Of a stretch of 64,000 nucleotides of DNA, positions 16,913-25,484 are shown piece by piece; within the stretch, counting starts at the first letter, position 1; every line of letters begins with the position of its first letter. Source of the DNA: Pseudomonas putida (lineage in GTDB: Bacteria > Pseudomonadota > Gammaproteobacteria > Pseudomonadales > Pseudomonadaceae); assembly GCF_030159595.1 (NCBI RefSeq), contig NZ_BSKJ01000005.1:275232-339231 (forward strand), read 5' to 3'. The notes under the pieces were generated by a model that did not search any database, was not told where the DNA came from, and saw only the letters and a list, made by a program, of their open reading frames with translations. The translations under genes and the position numbers were made by a program.

Positions 16913-18157
16913 ATGCGTCTTGTTTCTACACTTACCGGAGTGAGCCTCACCGGCATGATGCTGGCTCTGAGCGCCCCGGCCAGTGCTGCTGTCGACGCCA
17001 AGCTGCTCGAAATGCTCCGCGCCAACGGCTCGATCAACCAGGCGCAGTACAACGAGCTGCAGGGCGACCTGGCAAAAGAAACCAAGGAAAAGGCCGACCA
17101 GAAAGCTCAGTCCGAACGGATGAGCAACTTCGAACAAAAAGTGGCATGGGCCGCCAAGACCCAGATCAAGGGTGATGTGCGCCTGCGTTACGAAGACGTC
17201 AACGTCGACAACCCGATCTCCCGCAGTGGCAACCAAGACCGTGAGCGCGTACGTGCCCGCGTCGGCTTCTACAGCGAAATCAACCCGCAGGTCGACGCCG
17301 GCGTGCGTGTGGCCACCGGCAGCAGCGCCGATGCCCGCTCTACCAACCAGAGCCTGGACAACTACTTCGAGAAGAAATCGCTGTGGGTCGACCTGGCCTA
17401 CCTCGACTGGCACCCGACTGCCGTACCGAACCTGCACCTGATCGGCGGCAAGATGATGCAGCCATGGGTGAGCATGGGCGACATCATCTGGGACAGCGAC
17501 ATCAACCCGGAAGGCGTGGCGGCCACCTACAAGACCAACCTCGGCCCGGCCGAAGTGTTCGGCAGCATTGGCCACTACAACCTGAAAGACAACGTCGACG
17601 GCGACGGCGTGCAGTTCAAGCACGACGCACAGCTGTATGCGGCTCAGTTGGGCACCAAGTTCAACGCGGCTGACACCGTCAAAGTTACCGTCGGCGGTAG
17701 CGTTTATGGCTACGACAACGACAAGGCGTCGGCTGCCCTGCGCTCGCTGGGTAACACGACTGACGAGTTCAACCTGGTTGAAGGTTTCGGTCAGGTCGAC
17801 TTCACCGGCTTCGCCATCCCGCTGTCGGCTTACGGCCAGTTCGTCAAGAACACCGAAAGCACCGATGGCAAGGACAAGGCGTGGCTGGCCGGCCTGAAGA
17901 GCAAGATCGGAGCCTGGAGCCTGGACTACAACTACCGCGACGTGCAGCGTAACGGTGTAGTCAGCCTGTTCACCGACTCCGACTTCGGTAACGGCTTCAC
18001 CGGTTCGCGTGGCCACAAGTTCAAAGTGGGTTACGAAATCGACAAGAACTTCGCCCTGGGCGCGGCCTACATGATGGCCAAGACCGACTACTCCAACCTG
18101 CCGAACAGCGATGCTGACGTAGACACCCTGCAGGTAGACCTGGAAGCCAAGTTCTAA
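16913..18157 (+). CDS. Putative outer-membrane porin
   Basis: 414-residue outer-membrane beta-barrel. Signal peptide residues 1-25 (ends APASAA), a short coiled-coil-like segment rich in K/E/Q (residues 30-80, LQGDLAKETKEKADQKAQ), then a barrel with alternating aromatic strands and a terminal Phe as expected for BAM recognition. The GDVRLRYEDVNVDN start of the barrel resembles the Pseudomonas 'putative porin' family (Porin_5 type). Channel selectivity unknown. A good ribosome site (GGGAGAAC) precedes ATG 16913, and a strong terminator follows, so it is monocistronic and probably well expressed. Confidence 0.85.
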   Translation: MRLVSTLTGVSLTGMMLALSAPASAAVDAKLLEMLRANGSINQAQYNELQGDLAKETKEKADQKAQSERMSNFEQKVAWAAKTQIKGDVRLRYEDVNVDNPISRSGNQDRERVRARVGFYSEINPQVDAGVRVATGSSADARSTNQSLDNYFEKKSLWVDLAYLDWHPTAVPNLHLIGGKMMQPWVSMGDIIWDSDINPEGVAATYKTNLGPAEVFGSIGHYNLKDNVDGDGVQFKHDAQLYAAQLGTKFNAADTVKVTVGGSVYGYDNDKASAALRSLGNTTDEFNLVEGFGQVDFTGFAIPLSAYGQFVKNTESTDGKDKAWLAGLKSKIGAWSLDYNYRDVQRNGVVSLFTDSDFGNGFTGSRGHKFKVGYEIDKNFALGAAYMMAKTDYSNLPNSDADVDTLQVDLEAKF

Positions 18158-18184
18158 GCGACACCCTCCTCTGCTTCACGCTGA

Positions 18185-18227
18185 AGCGGGAAATGCCGAC
18201 CCCATCCGGCGTTTCCCGCTTTTTTTG
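18185..18227 (+). terminator. Rho-independent terminator of the porin gene
   Basis: 14 bp stem (AGCGGGAAATGCCG / CGGCGTTTCCCGCT, one G-U pair) followed by TTTTTT, 27 bp after the porin stop. Confidence 0.9.
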
Positions 18228-18242
18228 CCTGTCAGAAATGCA

Positions 18243-18340
18243 CCGGCCTCTTCGCGGGCTCGCCCGCTCCCACAGGTACTGCACAAGTCTTGAAATGTGT
18301 GCGGTCACTGTGGGAACGGGTTTACCCGCGAAGAGGCCGA
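18243..18340. repeat. Inverted REP pair (BIME-like module)
   Basis: REP units at 18243-18276 and 18307-18340 in opposite orientation, with a central spacer containing GCACA...TGTGC. It lies between the convergent porin and KAS III genes, right after the porin terminator. The two cores differ (GGGCTCGCCC and GGGTTTACCC), showing that copies drift while keeping the palindrome. Confidence 0.9.
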
Positions 18341-18357
18341 TACAAGCGATACAGAAA

Positions 18358-19479
18358 TCAGCGCTTGCGCAGAATCACGCTACCAATCGAATACCCCGCA
18401 CCAAACGAGCTCAATACCCCCAGCGAACCCTTGGCCAGGTCATCCTGGTACAGGTGGAAGGCAATCACCGAACCCGCCGAACTGGTGTTGGCATAACGGT
18501 CGAGAATCACCGGTGCATCTTCCTCGGCCACTTCACGCCCCAGCAGCTTCTTGACGATCAGGTGGTTCATGCTGAGGTTGGCCTGGTGCAGCCAGAAGCG
18601 CTTCACATCGCTCGGTTGCAGGCCATTCTCCTGCAGGTGCTCACCGATCAGCTCGGCCACTTTCGGACACACCTCGCGGAACACCTTGCGGCCTTCCTGG
18701 ATGAACAGCTTGTCTGCCGCACCTTCACCTTCTTCCGCCGCACGGTTGAGGAAGCCGAAGTTGTTGCGGATGTTGTTGGAGAACTGGGTCCACAGCTTGC
18801 TGCTGACGATCTCGAACGGGTGCGCCGAGGTGGCCTGGTCGGCACGCTCGATCAGCACCGCGGTGGCGGCATCACCGAAAATGAAGTGGCTGTCACGGTC
18901 ACGGAAGTTCAGGTGACCGGTGCACACCTCCGGGTTGACCATCAACACCGCACGCGCCTGGCCCAAGGCCACACTGTTGGCGGCGGTCTGGATGCCGAAG
19001 GTGGCCGACGAGCAGGCCACGTTCATGTCGAAGGCAAAGCCCTGGATGCCCAGTGCCTGTTGCACTTCGATGGCAATGGCCGGGTATGGGCGCTGCAAGT
19101 TGGAGCAGGCGACGATCACCCCGTCGACATCGGCAGCCGTGCGGCCGGCGCGCTCCAGGGCCTGGCGGGCGGCAGCCACGGCCATTTCGCAGAGCACCGA
19201 TGGCTCGTCGTTGGAACGCTCTGGCAGGCGTGGCTTCATGCGCTGCGGGTCGAGAATGCCAGCCTTGTCCATGACGAAGCGGCTCTTGATGCCCGAGGCC
19301 TTTTCTATGAATGCCGCGTCGGACACCGGCGCCGCTTCGACTTCACCACGCTCGATGGCGGCGGCGTTGTCCTGGTTGAACTGCTGCGACCAAGCGTTGA
19401 AGGAGGCCACCAGTTCTTCGTTGGAAATGCTCTGGGCCGGGGTGTACAGGCCGGTGCCGCTGATCACGACGTTATGCAC
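18358..19479 (-). CDS. Beta-ketoacyl-ACP synthase III family protein (FabH2-like)
   Basis: 373-residue thiolase-fold condensing enzyme. The catalytic triad is complete: Cys156 (NVACSSATF), His298 (WLHQANLSMN) and Asn331 (YANTSSAG). It is longer than E. coli FabH (about 317) and matches the Pseudomonas PA3286-type subfamily, which in P. aeruginosa links beta-oxidation intermediates to fatty-acid synthesis by using longer acyl-CoA primers; use of that substrate here is inference. Start GTG 19479, preceded by GAGGAACGACC; the ORF to 19545 is longer than family members. A dyad 61 bp upstream may be an operator. Confidence 0.88.
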   Translation of the reverse strand: MHNVVISGTGLYTPAQSISNEELVASFNAWSQQFNQDNAAAIERGEVEAAPVSDAAFIEKASGIKSRFVMDKAGILDPQRMKPRLPERSNDEPSVLCEMAVAAARQALERAGRTAADVDGVIVACSNLQRPYPAIAIEVQQALGIQGFAFDMNVACSSATFGIQTAANSVALGQARAVLMVNPEVCTGHLNFRDRDSHFIFGDAATAVLIERADQATSAHPFEIVSSKLWTQFSNNIRNNFGFLNRAAEEGEGAADKLFIQEGRKVFREVCPKVAELIGEHLQENGLQPSDVKRFWLHQANLSMNHLIVKKLLGREVAEEDAPVILDRYANTSSAGSVIAFHLYQDDLAKGSLGVLSSFGAGYSIGSVILRKR

Positions 19480-19540
19480 GGTCGTTCCTCTGGTCAAAGG
19501 CCATCGCACGGGGCGCTGGCTGGAAACATGACAGGACAAT

Positions 19541-19554
19541 GGCACTTTAGTGCC
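19541..19554. promoter_or_regulatory. Inverted repeat GGCACT-TT-AGTGCC upstream of the KAS III gene
   Basis: Perfect 6+6 bp dyad, 61 bp upstream of the GTG start of the KAS III gene, in an otherwise AT-richer stretch. Placed as an operator for a dimeric regulator. I know no named fatty-acid regulator with this exact motif. Confidence 0.4.
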
Positions 19555-19576
19555 AATTTAGGGGCGTACGCTTACC

Positions 19577-19618
19577 CCTGTGGGAGCGGGTTCGCCCGCG
19601 AAGGGCCGCGAGCGGCCC
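19577..19618. repeat. Single REP element followed by a short hairpin
   Basis: One REP unit (19577-19608) plus an immediate 7 bp hairpin GGGCCGC-GA-GCGGCCC (19603-19618). It lies 3' of hrpA (minus strand, stop at 19653) and upstream of the KAS III gene. Confidence 0.7.
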
Positions 19619-19652
19619 TGAACTCCCCAAAGTTTGCCACAAATAATGGAGG

Positions 19653-22600
19653 TTAGCCTTCCACCTGACTCCATTGTTTGCTCAATCTTTTGTCGGAAAT
19701 CGGCACCTTGGTCCCAAGCTGCTGGGCAAACAGCGACACCCGATATTCTTCCAGCCACCAGCGGTACAACGTCAGCTGCTCATCACGCTTGCCCTCCTGG
19801 GCATGCTTGTCGGCACGGGCCTTGTACTGCGCCCACAGGTTGGCCAGCTCACCGCTCCAAACCCGGTCCTTCTGCACCTGCGAACCCAGTTTCTCAAGAC
19901 GCAGTTCCACCGCTTTGAGGTAACGCGGCAGCTCCTTGAACCAGACCCCAGGCGTCTCACGCACGAACCCCGGATACACGAGGTTGCCCAACTGTTGCTT
20001 GATGTCGTTCAGCGCCACCGCCTGGCTCAGGTCGATCTTGCCCTTGAAGCGCTTCTGCAGGCCATGCCACAGCTTCAGCACCTCCAGCGTCAGCCGCGCC
20101 AGGCGTTCGGCATGCTCGGCCCAGCTGCCGCGCTTGCGTTCAGCCAGCCCGGCCAAGGCCGCACCATCACGCGGCAAAGGCTGCTCGCCTTCGAGGATAC
20201 AGCTGTCCAGGCTGGCCAACAGGATATCCTCGACCAATGCCTCGACCCGACCCATTTCACGGTACAGCAGGCCCAGCTCGGTCAGCCCCGGCAACTTGCC
20301 GCGCAGGAATTTGGCCGGTTCGGCCAATTGCTGCAACAACAGGCGCTGCAGGGCGCGGCGGTGCTGGAACTCGGCTTCGGCCTGGGTCGAGAAGCGCCCT
20401 TCGCGCACGGTGCCGCCCTCCTCCACCAATGCCGGGTACACGGTCATCGACAGGCCGGCGATCTTCTGCTGGGCCGTCTGCTTCACTGCGCTGAACGCCT
20501 TGGCCTGTACCGGCTGCTCGCTCTTTTCAGTGCGCGGCACGGCCAGGGCCGCCTGGCTGGCAGCAGCAAAGCGTGCAGTCAACTCGGCCAGATCGCGGCC
20601 TTCGCCAAGGAACTTGCCCTGGCCATCGACCACTTCGATGTTCATGCGCAGGTGGCCTTCCACCAGTTTGACCGACTCGTCCCAGGCTTCGTCGGACACA
20701 CGTGCGCCGGTCATGCGCAACAGCTCCTGGCCCAAAGCCTGCGGCAGTGCGCCCTGACCAAAGGTCATGCGCGTCAGCGAGGCCTTGACGAAGTCCGGCA
20801 CCGGCACGAAGTTCTTGCGCAGGGCCTTGGGCAGGTTGCGCACCAGTGCCACGCACTTGGCTTCGAGCAGGCCAGGCACCAGCCATTCCAGGCGTTCGCC
20901 CGGCAAGCTCGGCAGCAGCGGCGCTGGCACCCTCACGGTCACACCGTCGCGCGGGTGGCCGGGCTCGAAGTGGTAGCTCAGGGGCAAGCGCAGCTCGCCC
21001 ACCTGCATACTGTCGGGGTACTGTGCTGCGGTCACCTCGCTGGCCTCGCGGGCCAGCACGTCTTCCTCGCGCATGATCAGCAGATTGGCGTCCTTCTGGC
21101 TGCCCATGCGGTACCAGCTGTCGAACGTCGCGGTCTGGTGGACTTCTGCCGGCAAGCGCGCTTCGTAGAACGCGTACAGCGTTTCTTCGTCTGCCAGGAT
21201 GTCGCGCCGGCGGGCCTTGGCCTCCAGCTCATCAAGCTCTTCAAGCAGGCGTTTGTTGGCTGCCAGGCACTTGGCCCGCGACTGTATTTCGCCCCCCACC
21301 AAGCCTTCGCGGATAAACAGCTCGCGGGAGGTGACCGGGTCGATCGGGCCGTAGTGCACTGGACGGCGGCCAACCAGAATCAGGCCGTACAGGGTGATCT
21401 GCTCGTAGGCCACCACCTGCCCGCGCTTCTTCTCCCAGTGCGGTTCGAAATGGTTCTTCTTGACCAGGTGACCGGCCAGCGGCTCGATCCAGTCCGGCTC
21501 GATCTTGGCCACCATGCGTGCGTACAGCTTGGTGGTTTCAACCAGTTCGGCGGCCATGACCCACTGCGGGCGCTTGCGCCCCAGGCCCGACGACGGGTGC
21601 ACCCAGAAGCGCCGTTGGCGGGCGCCCTGGTAGTCACCCTCTTCGGTCTTCTGGCCGATCTGGCTGAGCAGGCCACTGAGGATGGCTTTATGCATCTTCT
21701 GGTAGTCGGACGGTTCCTTGTTTACCGTCAGTTGCAGGTCACGGCAGATCAGCGCCAGCTGGCGGTGGGCATCGCGCCACTCGCGCAGGCGCAAGTAATT
21801 CAGGAAATTCTTGCGGCACCAGTTGCGCAGCGGGTTGGCCGTCAGCGCCTGGCGCTGCTCTTCGAAGCCGCGCCACAGGTTGACCAGCGCGGCGAAGTCG
21901 GAGTCCACGTCCTTCCACTGCGCGTGGGCCTGGTCGGCGGCCTGCTGGCGCTCTGGCGGGCGTTCGCGTGGATCCTGCACCGACAGCGCACTGGTAACGA
22001 TCAGCACTTCCTGCAGGCTGCCCTGGCGGGCGCCTTCGAGCAGCATGCGGCCCAGCCGCGGGTCGATGGGCAGGCGCGCCAGCTGGCGGCCAATCGGGGT
22101 CAGCTGGTTCTCGCGGTTGACCGCCGACAGCTCTTGCAACAGGTTGAAGCCGTCGCTGATGGCCTTGCCATCCGGCGGTTCGATGAACGGGAAGGCACCG
22201 ATTTCGCCCAGGCGCAGGTGCAGCATCTGCAGGATCACCGCCGCCAGGTTGGTACGCAGGATCTCCGGGTCGGTGAACGCTGGCCGGCCGTTGAAATCTT
22301 CTTCGCTGTACAGGCGCACGCAAATGCCCGGCTCGACCCGGCCGCAACGGCCTTTACGCTGGTTGGCGCTGGCTTGGGACACGGCTTCGATCGGCAGGCG
22401 CTGCACTTTGGCGCGGTAGCTGTAGCGGCTGATACGCGCGGTACCCGTGTCGATCACATAGCGGATGCCGGGCACGGTCAGCGAGGTTTCGGCGACGTTG
22501 GTGGCCAGGATCACCCGGCGCCCGGTGTGCGACTGGAAAATGCGTTGCTGCTCGGCCGGTGACAAGCGCGCATACAGCGGCAAGATCTCGGTATGGCGTA

Positions 22601-23558
22601 ATTGCGCCTTGCGCAGGATTTCGGCGGCATCGCGGATTTCCCGCTCGCCCGGCAAGAAGATCAGCACATCGCCCGGCCCCTTGCCCTCGCTGCGCTCATG
22701 CTGCGCCAGCTCATCCAGGGTGGCGAGAATCGCCTGGTCGACGGTGAGGTCGTCCTCGATCTGGTTGCCTTCTTCGTCCTGCTCGCTGGTGAGCGGGCGA
22801 TACCAGGTTTCCACCGGGAAGGTACGCCCGGACACCTCGATGATCGGCGCGCCATCGAAGTGCTTGGAGAAGCGCTCCAGGTCGATGGTGGCCGATGTAA
22901 TGATCAGTTTCAGATCCGGCCGGCGGTGCAACAGGGTCTTCAGGTAGCCGAGCAGGAAGTCGATGTTCAGGCTGCGTTCGTGGGCTTCGTCGACGATGAT
23001 CGTGTCGTAGCGTTCCAGGAAACGGTCATGCTGGGTTTCAGCCAACAGGATGCCGTCGGTCATCAGTTTGACCAAGGTGTTGGAGTCGCTCTGGTCTTCG
23101 AAACGCACCTGGTAGCCGACCAGCCCGCCCAACGGCGTGCCCAGTTCTTCGGCGACCCGCGCCGCCACGCTCCGCGCGGCGATCCGGCGCGGCTGGGTGT
23201 GGGCGATCAGGCCATGGCTGCCACGGCCCAGCTCCAGGCAGATCTTCGGCAGCTGGGTGGTCTTGCCCGACCCGGTTTCGCCAGCAATCACCAGTACCTG
23301 GTTTTCGGCCAGGGCCTTCTTGATTTCGTCACGCTTGGCGGCGATCGGCAGGCTGTCGTCGTAGCGCACGGTCGGCACGCTCTGCTGGCGTGCGGTGACC
23401 TGGGCGCAGGAAGCCTGGACCTTTTCCACCCACTGCGAAAGCTTCGCCTCGTCGGGGCGCTTGCGCAGTTCGTGCAGTTGCCGGCGCAGACGATGACGGT
23501 CGGCGATCATGGCGTGGTCGAGGTTTTGCAGCAGTTTGTCGATGGCGTGGTCAGTCAT
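19653..23558 (-). CDS. hrpA: ATP-dependent RNA helicase HrpA
   Basis: 1301-residue DEAH-box helicase. Walker A GETGSGKT at residues 93-100, DEAH in IIVDEAHERSLNIDFLLGYL near residue 190, SATIDLERFS, then RKGRCGRVEPG motif VI, a helicase-associated/OB region and a long C-terminal DUF3418 region, matching the usual 1300-residue HrpA. HrpA rescues stalled or collided ribosomes on mRNA in E. coli. ATG 23558 start. Divergent from the polyamine genes; monocistronic. Confidence 0.93.
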   Translation of the reverse strand: MTDHAIDKLLQNLDHAMIADRHRLRRQLHELRKRPDEAKLSQWVEKVQASCAQVTARQQSVPTVRYDDSLPIAAKRDEIKKALAENQVLVIAGETGSGKTTQLPKICLELGRGSHGLIAHTQPRRIAARSVAARVAEELGTPLGGLVGYQVRFEDQSDSNTLVKLMTDGILLAETQHDRFLERYDTIIVDEAHERSLNIDFLLGYLKTLLHRRPDLKLIITSATIDLERFSKHFDGAPIIEVSGRTFPVETWYRPLTSEQDEEGNQIEDDLTVDQAILATLDELAQHERSEGKGPGDVLIFLPGEREIRDAAEILRKAQLRHTEILPLYARLSPAEQQRIFQSHTGRRVILATNVAETSLTVPGIRYVIDTGTARISRYSYRAKVQRLPIEAVSQASANQRKGRCGRVEPGICVRLYSEEDFNGRPAFTDPEILRTNLAAVILQMLHLRLGEIGAFPFIEPPDGKAISDGFNLLQELSAVNRENQLTPIGRQLARLPIDPRLGRMLLEGARQGSLQEVLIVTSALSVQDPRERPPERQQAADQAHAQWKDVDSDFAALVNLWRGFEEQRQALTANPLRNWCRKNFLNYLRLREWRDAHRQLALICRDLQLTVNKEPSDYQKMHKAILSGLLSQIGQKTEEGDYQGARQRRFWVHPSSGLGRKRPQWVMAAELVETTKLYARMVAKIEPDWIEPLAGHLVKKNHFEPHWEKKRGQVVAYEQITLYGLILVGRRPVHYGPIDPVTSRELFIREGLVGGEIQSRAKCLAANKRLLEELDELEAKARRRDILADEETLYAFYEARLPAEVHQTATFDSWYRMGSQKDANLLIMREEDVLAREASEVTAAQYPDSMQVGELRLPLSYHFEPGHPRDGVTVRVPAPLLPSLPGERLEWLVPGLLEAKCVALVRNLPKALRKNFVPVPDFVKASLTRMTFGQGALPQALGQELLRMTGARVSDEAWDESVKLVEGHLRMNIEVVDGQGKFLGEGRDLAELTARFAAASQAALAVPRTEKSEQPVQAKAFSAVKQTAQQKIAGLSMTVYPALVEEGGTVREGRFSTQAEAEFQHRRALQRLLLQQLAEPAKFLRGKLPGLTELGLLYREMGRVEALVEDILLASLDSCILEGEQPLPRDGAALAGLAERKRGSWAEHAERLARLTLEVLKLWHGLQKRFKGKIDLSQAVALNDIKQQLGNLVYPGFVRETPGVWFKELPRYLKAVELRLEKLGSQVQKDRVWSGELANLWAQYKARADKHAQEGKRDEQLTLYRWWLEEYRVSLFAQQLGTKVPISDKRLSKQWSQVEG

Positions 23559-23655
23559 GGGGCTTTTTAGTGATGCAGGTGGGCCTGCTTTTTCATGATC
23601 GGCATTCGGAAAGTCGGGCGATTGTCGCAGATTTGCCGGTTTTCTGCTGCCTGTA

Positions 23656-23753
23656 CCGGCCTCTTCGCGGGCAAGCCCGCTCCCACAAGGATCGCATCAG
23701 GGCTGGAACCTGCGGGGTCCCTGTGGGAGCGGGCTTGCCCGCGAAGAGGCCAG
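23656..23753. repeat. Inverted REP pair (BIME-like module)
   Basis: REP units at 23656-23690 and 23720-23753, opposite orientation, core CTTCGCGGGCAAGCCCGC. Unlike most pairs here it lies in a divergent gap, between the starts of hrpA and the ligase gene. Confidence 0.9.
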
Positions 23754-23844
23754 CTGCAGCGGCACAAATGTTTAGCCAACCGCGATGTAAAGGTTGCCAT
23801 TCACTGCTTTAATCAACCTTACGCCGCATGTGAGTATCAAAGGC

Positions 23845-24009
23845 ATGACTCTCGTCCAGCCTATCGCCCCACCGTCGTCCCGCCCTTCGCTACCGAAGGC
23901 CCGGAGCCGTGCAGGTGAAAATCCGCTGGTGCACATCATCCTCGCCTTCTGGGCCCTGTGGCACTGCCGCCACGCGCGCCCACCGGACACGTCGCTCACG
24001 CCATTGTGA
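23845..24009 (+). CDS. Possible 54-residue small ORF upstream of the polyamine ligase gene
   Basis: ATG 23845 to TGA 24007-24009 encodes a basic peptide with a hydrophobic Trp/His-rich patch (NPLVHIILAFWALWHCRHAR). Codon choice is like that of the neighbours (ATC, CTG, GCC, GTC) and AAAGG lies just before the ATG, though too close for an ideal ribosome site. It ends 71 bp before the ligase start, so it could be a leader peptide or upstream ORF. No homologue is recognised; it may be chance. Confidence 0.25.
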   Translation: MTLVQPIAPPSSRPSLPKARSRAGENPLVHIILAFWALWHCRHARPPDTSLTPL

Positions 24010-24045
24010 CCAAACCCGGCCATCGTCTGGCCGTTTGACTCAACT

Positions 24046-24071
24046 GGACCGCGCTTTTTGCGCGAAAGTCC
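24046..24071 (+). promoter_or_regulatory. Hairpin in the leader of the polyamine ligase gene
   Basis: GGAC-CGCGC-TTTTT-GCGCG-AAA-GTCC forms a two-step stem ending 9 nt before the GTG start at 24081, where a ribosome site would be expected. No clear Shine-Dalgarno is visible. A second hairpin, CGGCCA-TCGTC-TGGCCG, lies at 24017-24033. Possible translational control element. Confidence 0.35.
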
Positions 24072-24080
24072 TGTGCGCCC

Positions 24081-25460
24081 GTGAGCGAATCCATCATGCA
24101 CTTTGCACCTGTAGAGCAGGCTACCCGTTTCCTGGCCGACAACCCCGATATCGAGCTGTTCGAGCTGTTCATCCTCGACGCCAACGGCGTACCACGCGGC
24201 AAGCTGCTGCACCGTGATGAACTGCTCGCCGTGTACCAGACCGGCCGGCCGCTGCCCAGCACCATCCTTGGCCTGACCCTGAACGGCGACGACGTTGAAA
24301 ACTCCGGCCTGGTGTGGGATGTAGGCGACATCGACTGCCGCGCCTACCCGCTTGAAGGCAGCCTGGTGCGCCTGCCCTGGCGCCGGGTGCCAACCGCCGC
24401 GGTGCAGGTCAGCATGCACCCGAGCGAGGGCCTGCCGGCCAGCATCGCCGACCCACGTCATGTGCTGCTGCGCACCATCGAAGCACTGAAAGCCGACGGC
24501 TACCACCCGGTGATGGCCTGCGAGCTGGAATTCTTCCTGCTCGACCAGCAACGCGATGCCCAGGGCCGCCCGCAACCGGCGCTGGACAACGACGGTGGCC
24601 GACCGCGCTCCACTCAGGTTTATGGCCTGCGTGAACTGGAACAGATCGAACCGTTCCTGGCCGACCTGTACGCCGCCTGCAAGGCCCAGGGCATCCCGGC
24701 ACGCACGGCGATCTCGGAATACGCACCTGGGCAGGTGGAAATCACCCTCGAACATGGTGATGCGCTGGAGGCCATGGACCAGGCCGTGCGCTACAAGCGC
24801 CTGGTAAAAGGCGTGGCCCATGCCCACGGCATGCAGGCCTGCTTCATGGCCAAGCCCTTTGCCAACCTGGCCGGTACCGGCATGCACATGCACCTGAGCC
24901 TGGCCGACAGCGCCGGCAACAACCTGTTTGCCAGCGAAGACAAGGCTGGCACCCCGCTACTGCGCCAGGCCGTGGCCGGCATGTTGCGTCACCTGCGCGA
25001 CTCGCTGCTGCTGTTCTGCCCTAATGCCAACTCGTTCCGCCGCTTCCAGGCCAACAGCTATGCGCCGCTGGCACCGACCTGGGGCGTGGACAACCGCACC
25101 GTGAGCCTGCGCGTGCCCGGCGGCCCGGCCAACAGCCGGCATGTGGAGCACCGCATCTGCGGCGCCGATGCCAACCCTTACCTGGCCGCTGCGGCAATTC
25201 TTGCCGCCAGCCATCGCGGCATCCGCGAGGAACTGGACCCGGGGGCTCCCGTGGAAGGTAACGGCTATGCGCAGGCCACCGAGCACCTGCCCACCGACTG
25301 GCTGACCGCCCTCGACGCCCTGCAGAACTCCCATTGGGCGCGCGAAGCCCTGGGCGAAGACTTTCTTGGCGTGTACCTGAAGGTCAAGCGCGCCGAGTAC
25401 CGCCAGTTCATGGCCGAAGTCAGCGAGCAGGACTGGCGCTGGTACCTGCACCAGGCCTGA
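24081..25460 (+). CDS. puuA: Gamma-glutamylpolyamine synthetase (PuuA/SpuI-like, glutamine synthetase family)
   Basis: 459-residue glutamine-synthetase-fold ligase. It ATP-dependently joins glutamate to a polyamine or other amine (putrescine in PuuA). Seen: the N-terminal beta-grasp (ELFILDANGVPRGK), the metal-binding ACELEFFL near residue 153, GTGMHMHLSL near 270 and the NRTVSLRVP...RHVEHRICGADANPYLAAAAIL block typical of this subfamily rather than true GlnA (no adenylylation site seen). GTG 24081 is taken as start; ATG 24096 is an alternative. The oxidase gene follows 24 bp later, so synthesis and oxidation are coupled. P. putida has paralogues; the exact amine is open. Confidence 0.85.
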   Translation: MSESIMHFAPVEQATRFLADNPDIELFELFILDANGVPRGKLLHRDELLAVYQTGRPLPSTILGLTLNGDDVENSGLVWDVGDIDCRAYPLEGSLVRLPWRRVPTAAVQVSMHPSEGLPASIADPRHVLLRTIEALKADGYHPVMACELEFFLLDQQRDAQGRPQPALDNDGGRPRSTQVYGLRELEQIEPFLADLYAACKAQGIPARTAISEYAPGQVEITLEHGDALEAMDQAVRYKRLVKGVAHAHGMQACFMAKPFANLAGTGMHMHLSLADSAGNNLFASEDKAGTPLLRQAVAGMLRHLRDSLLLFCPNANSFRRFQANSYAPLAPTWGVDNRTVSLRVPGGPANSRHVEHRICGADANPYLAAAAILAASHRGIREELDPGAPVEGNGYAQATEHLPTDWLTALDALQNSHWAREALGEDFLGVYLKVKRAEYRQFMAEVSEQDWRWYLHQA

Positions 25461-25484
25461 GCCCCTACCTAACAAGGAACCCCC

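Noticed and set aside
19538..19556. Sigma-54 promoter (TGGCAC...TGCC) before the KAS III gene
   Set aside because: The spacing between GG and GC is 9 nt; sigma-54 needs 10, so I treat it as an operator-like dyad instead.
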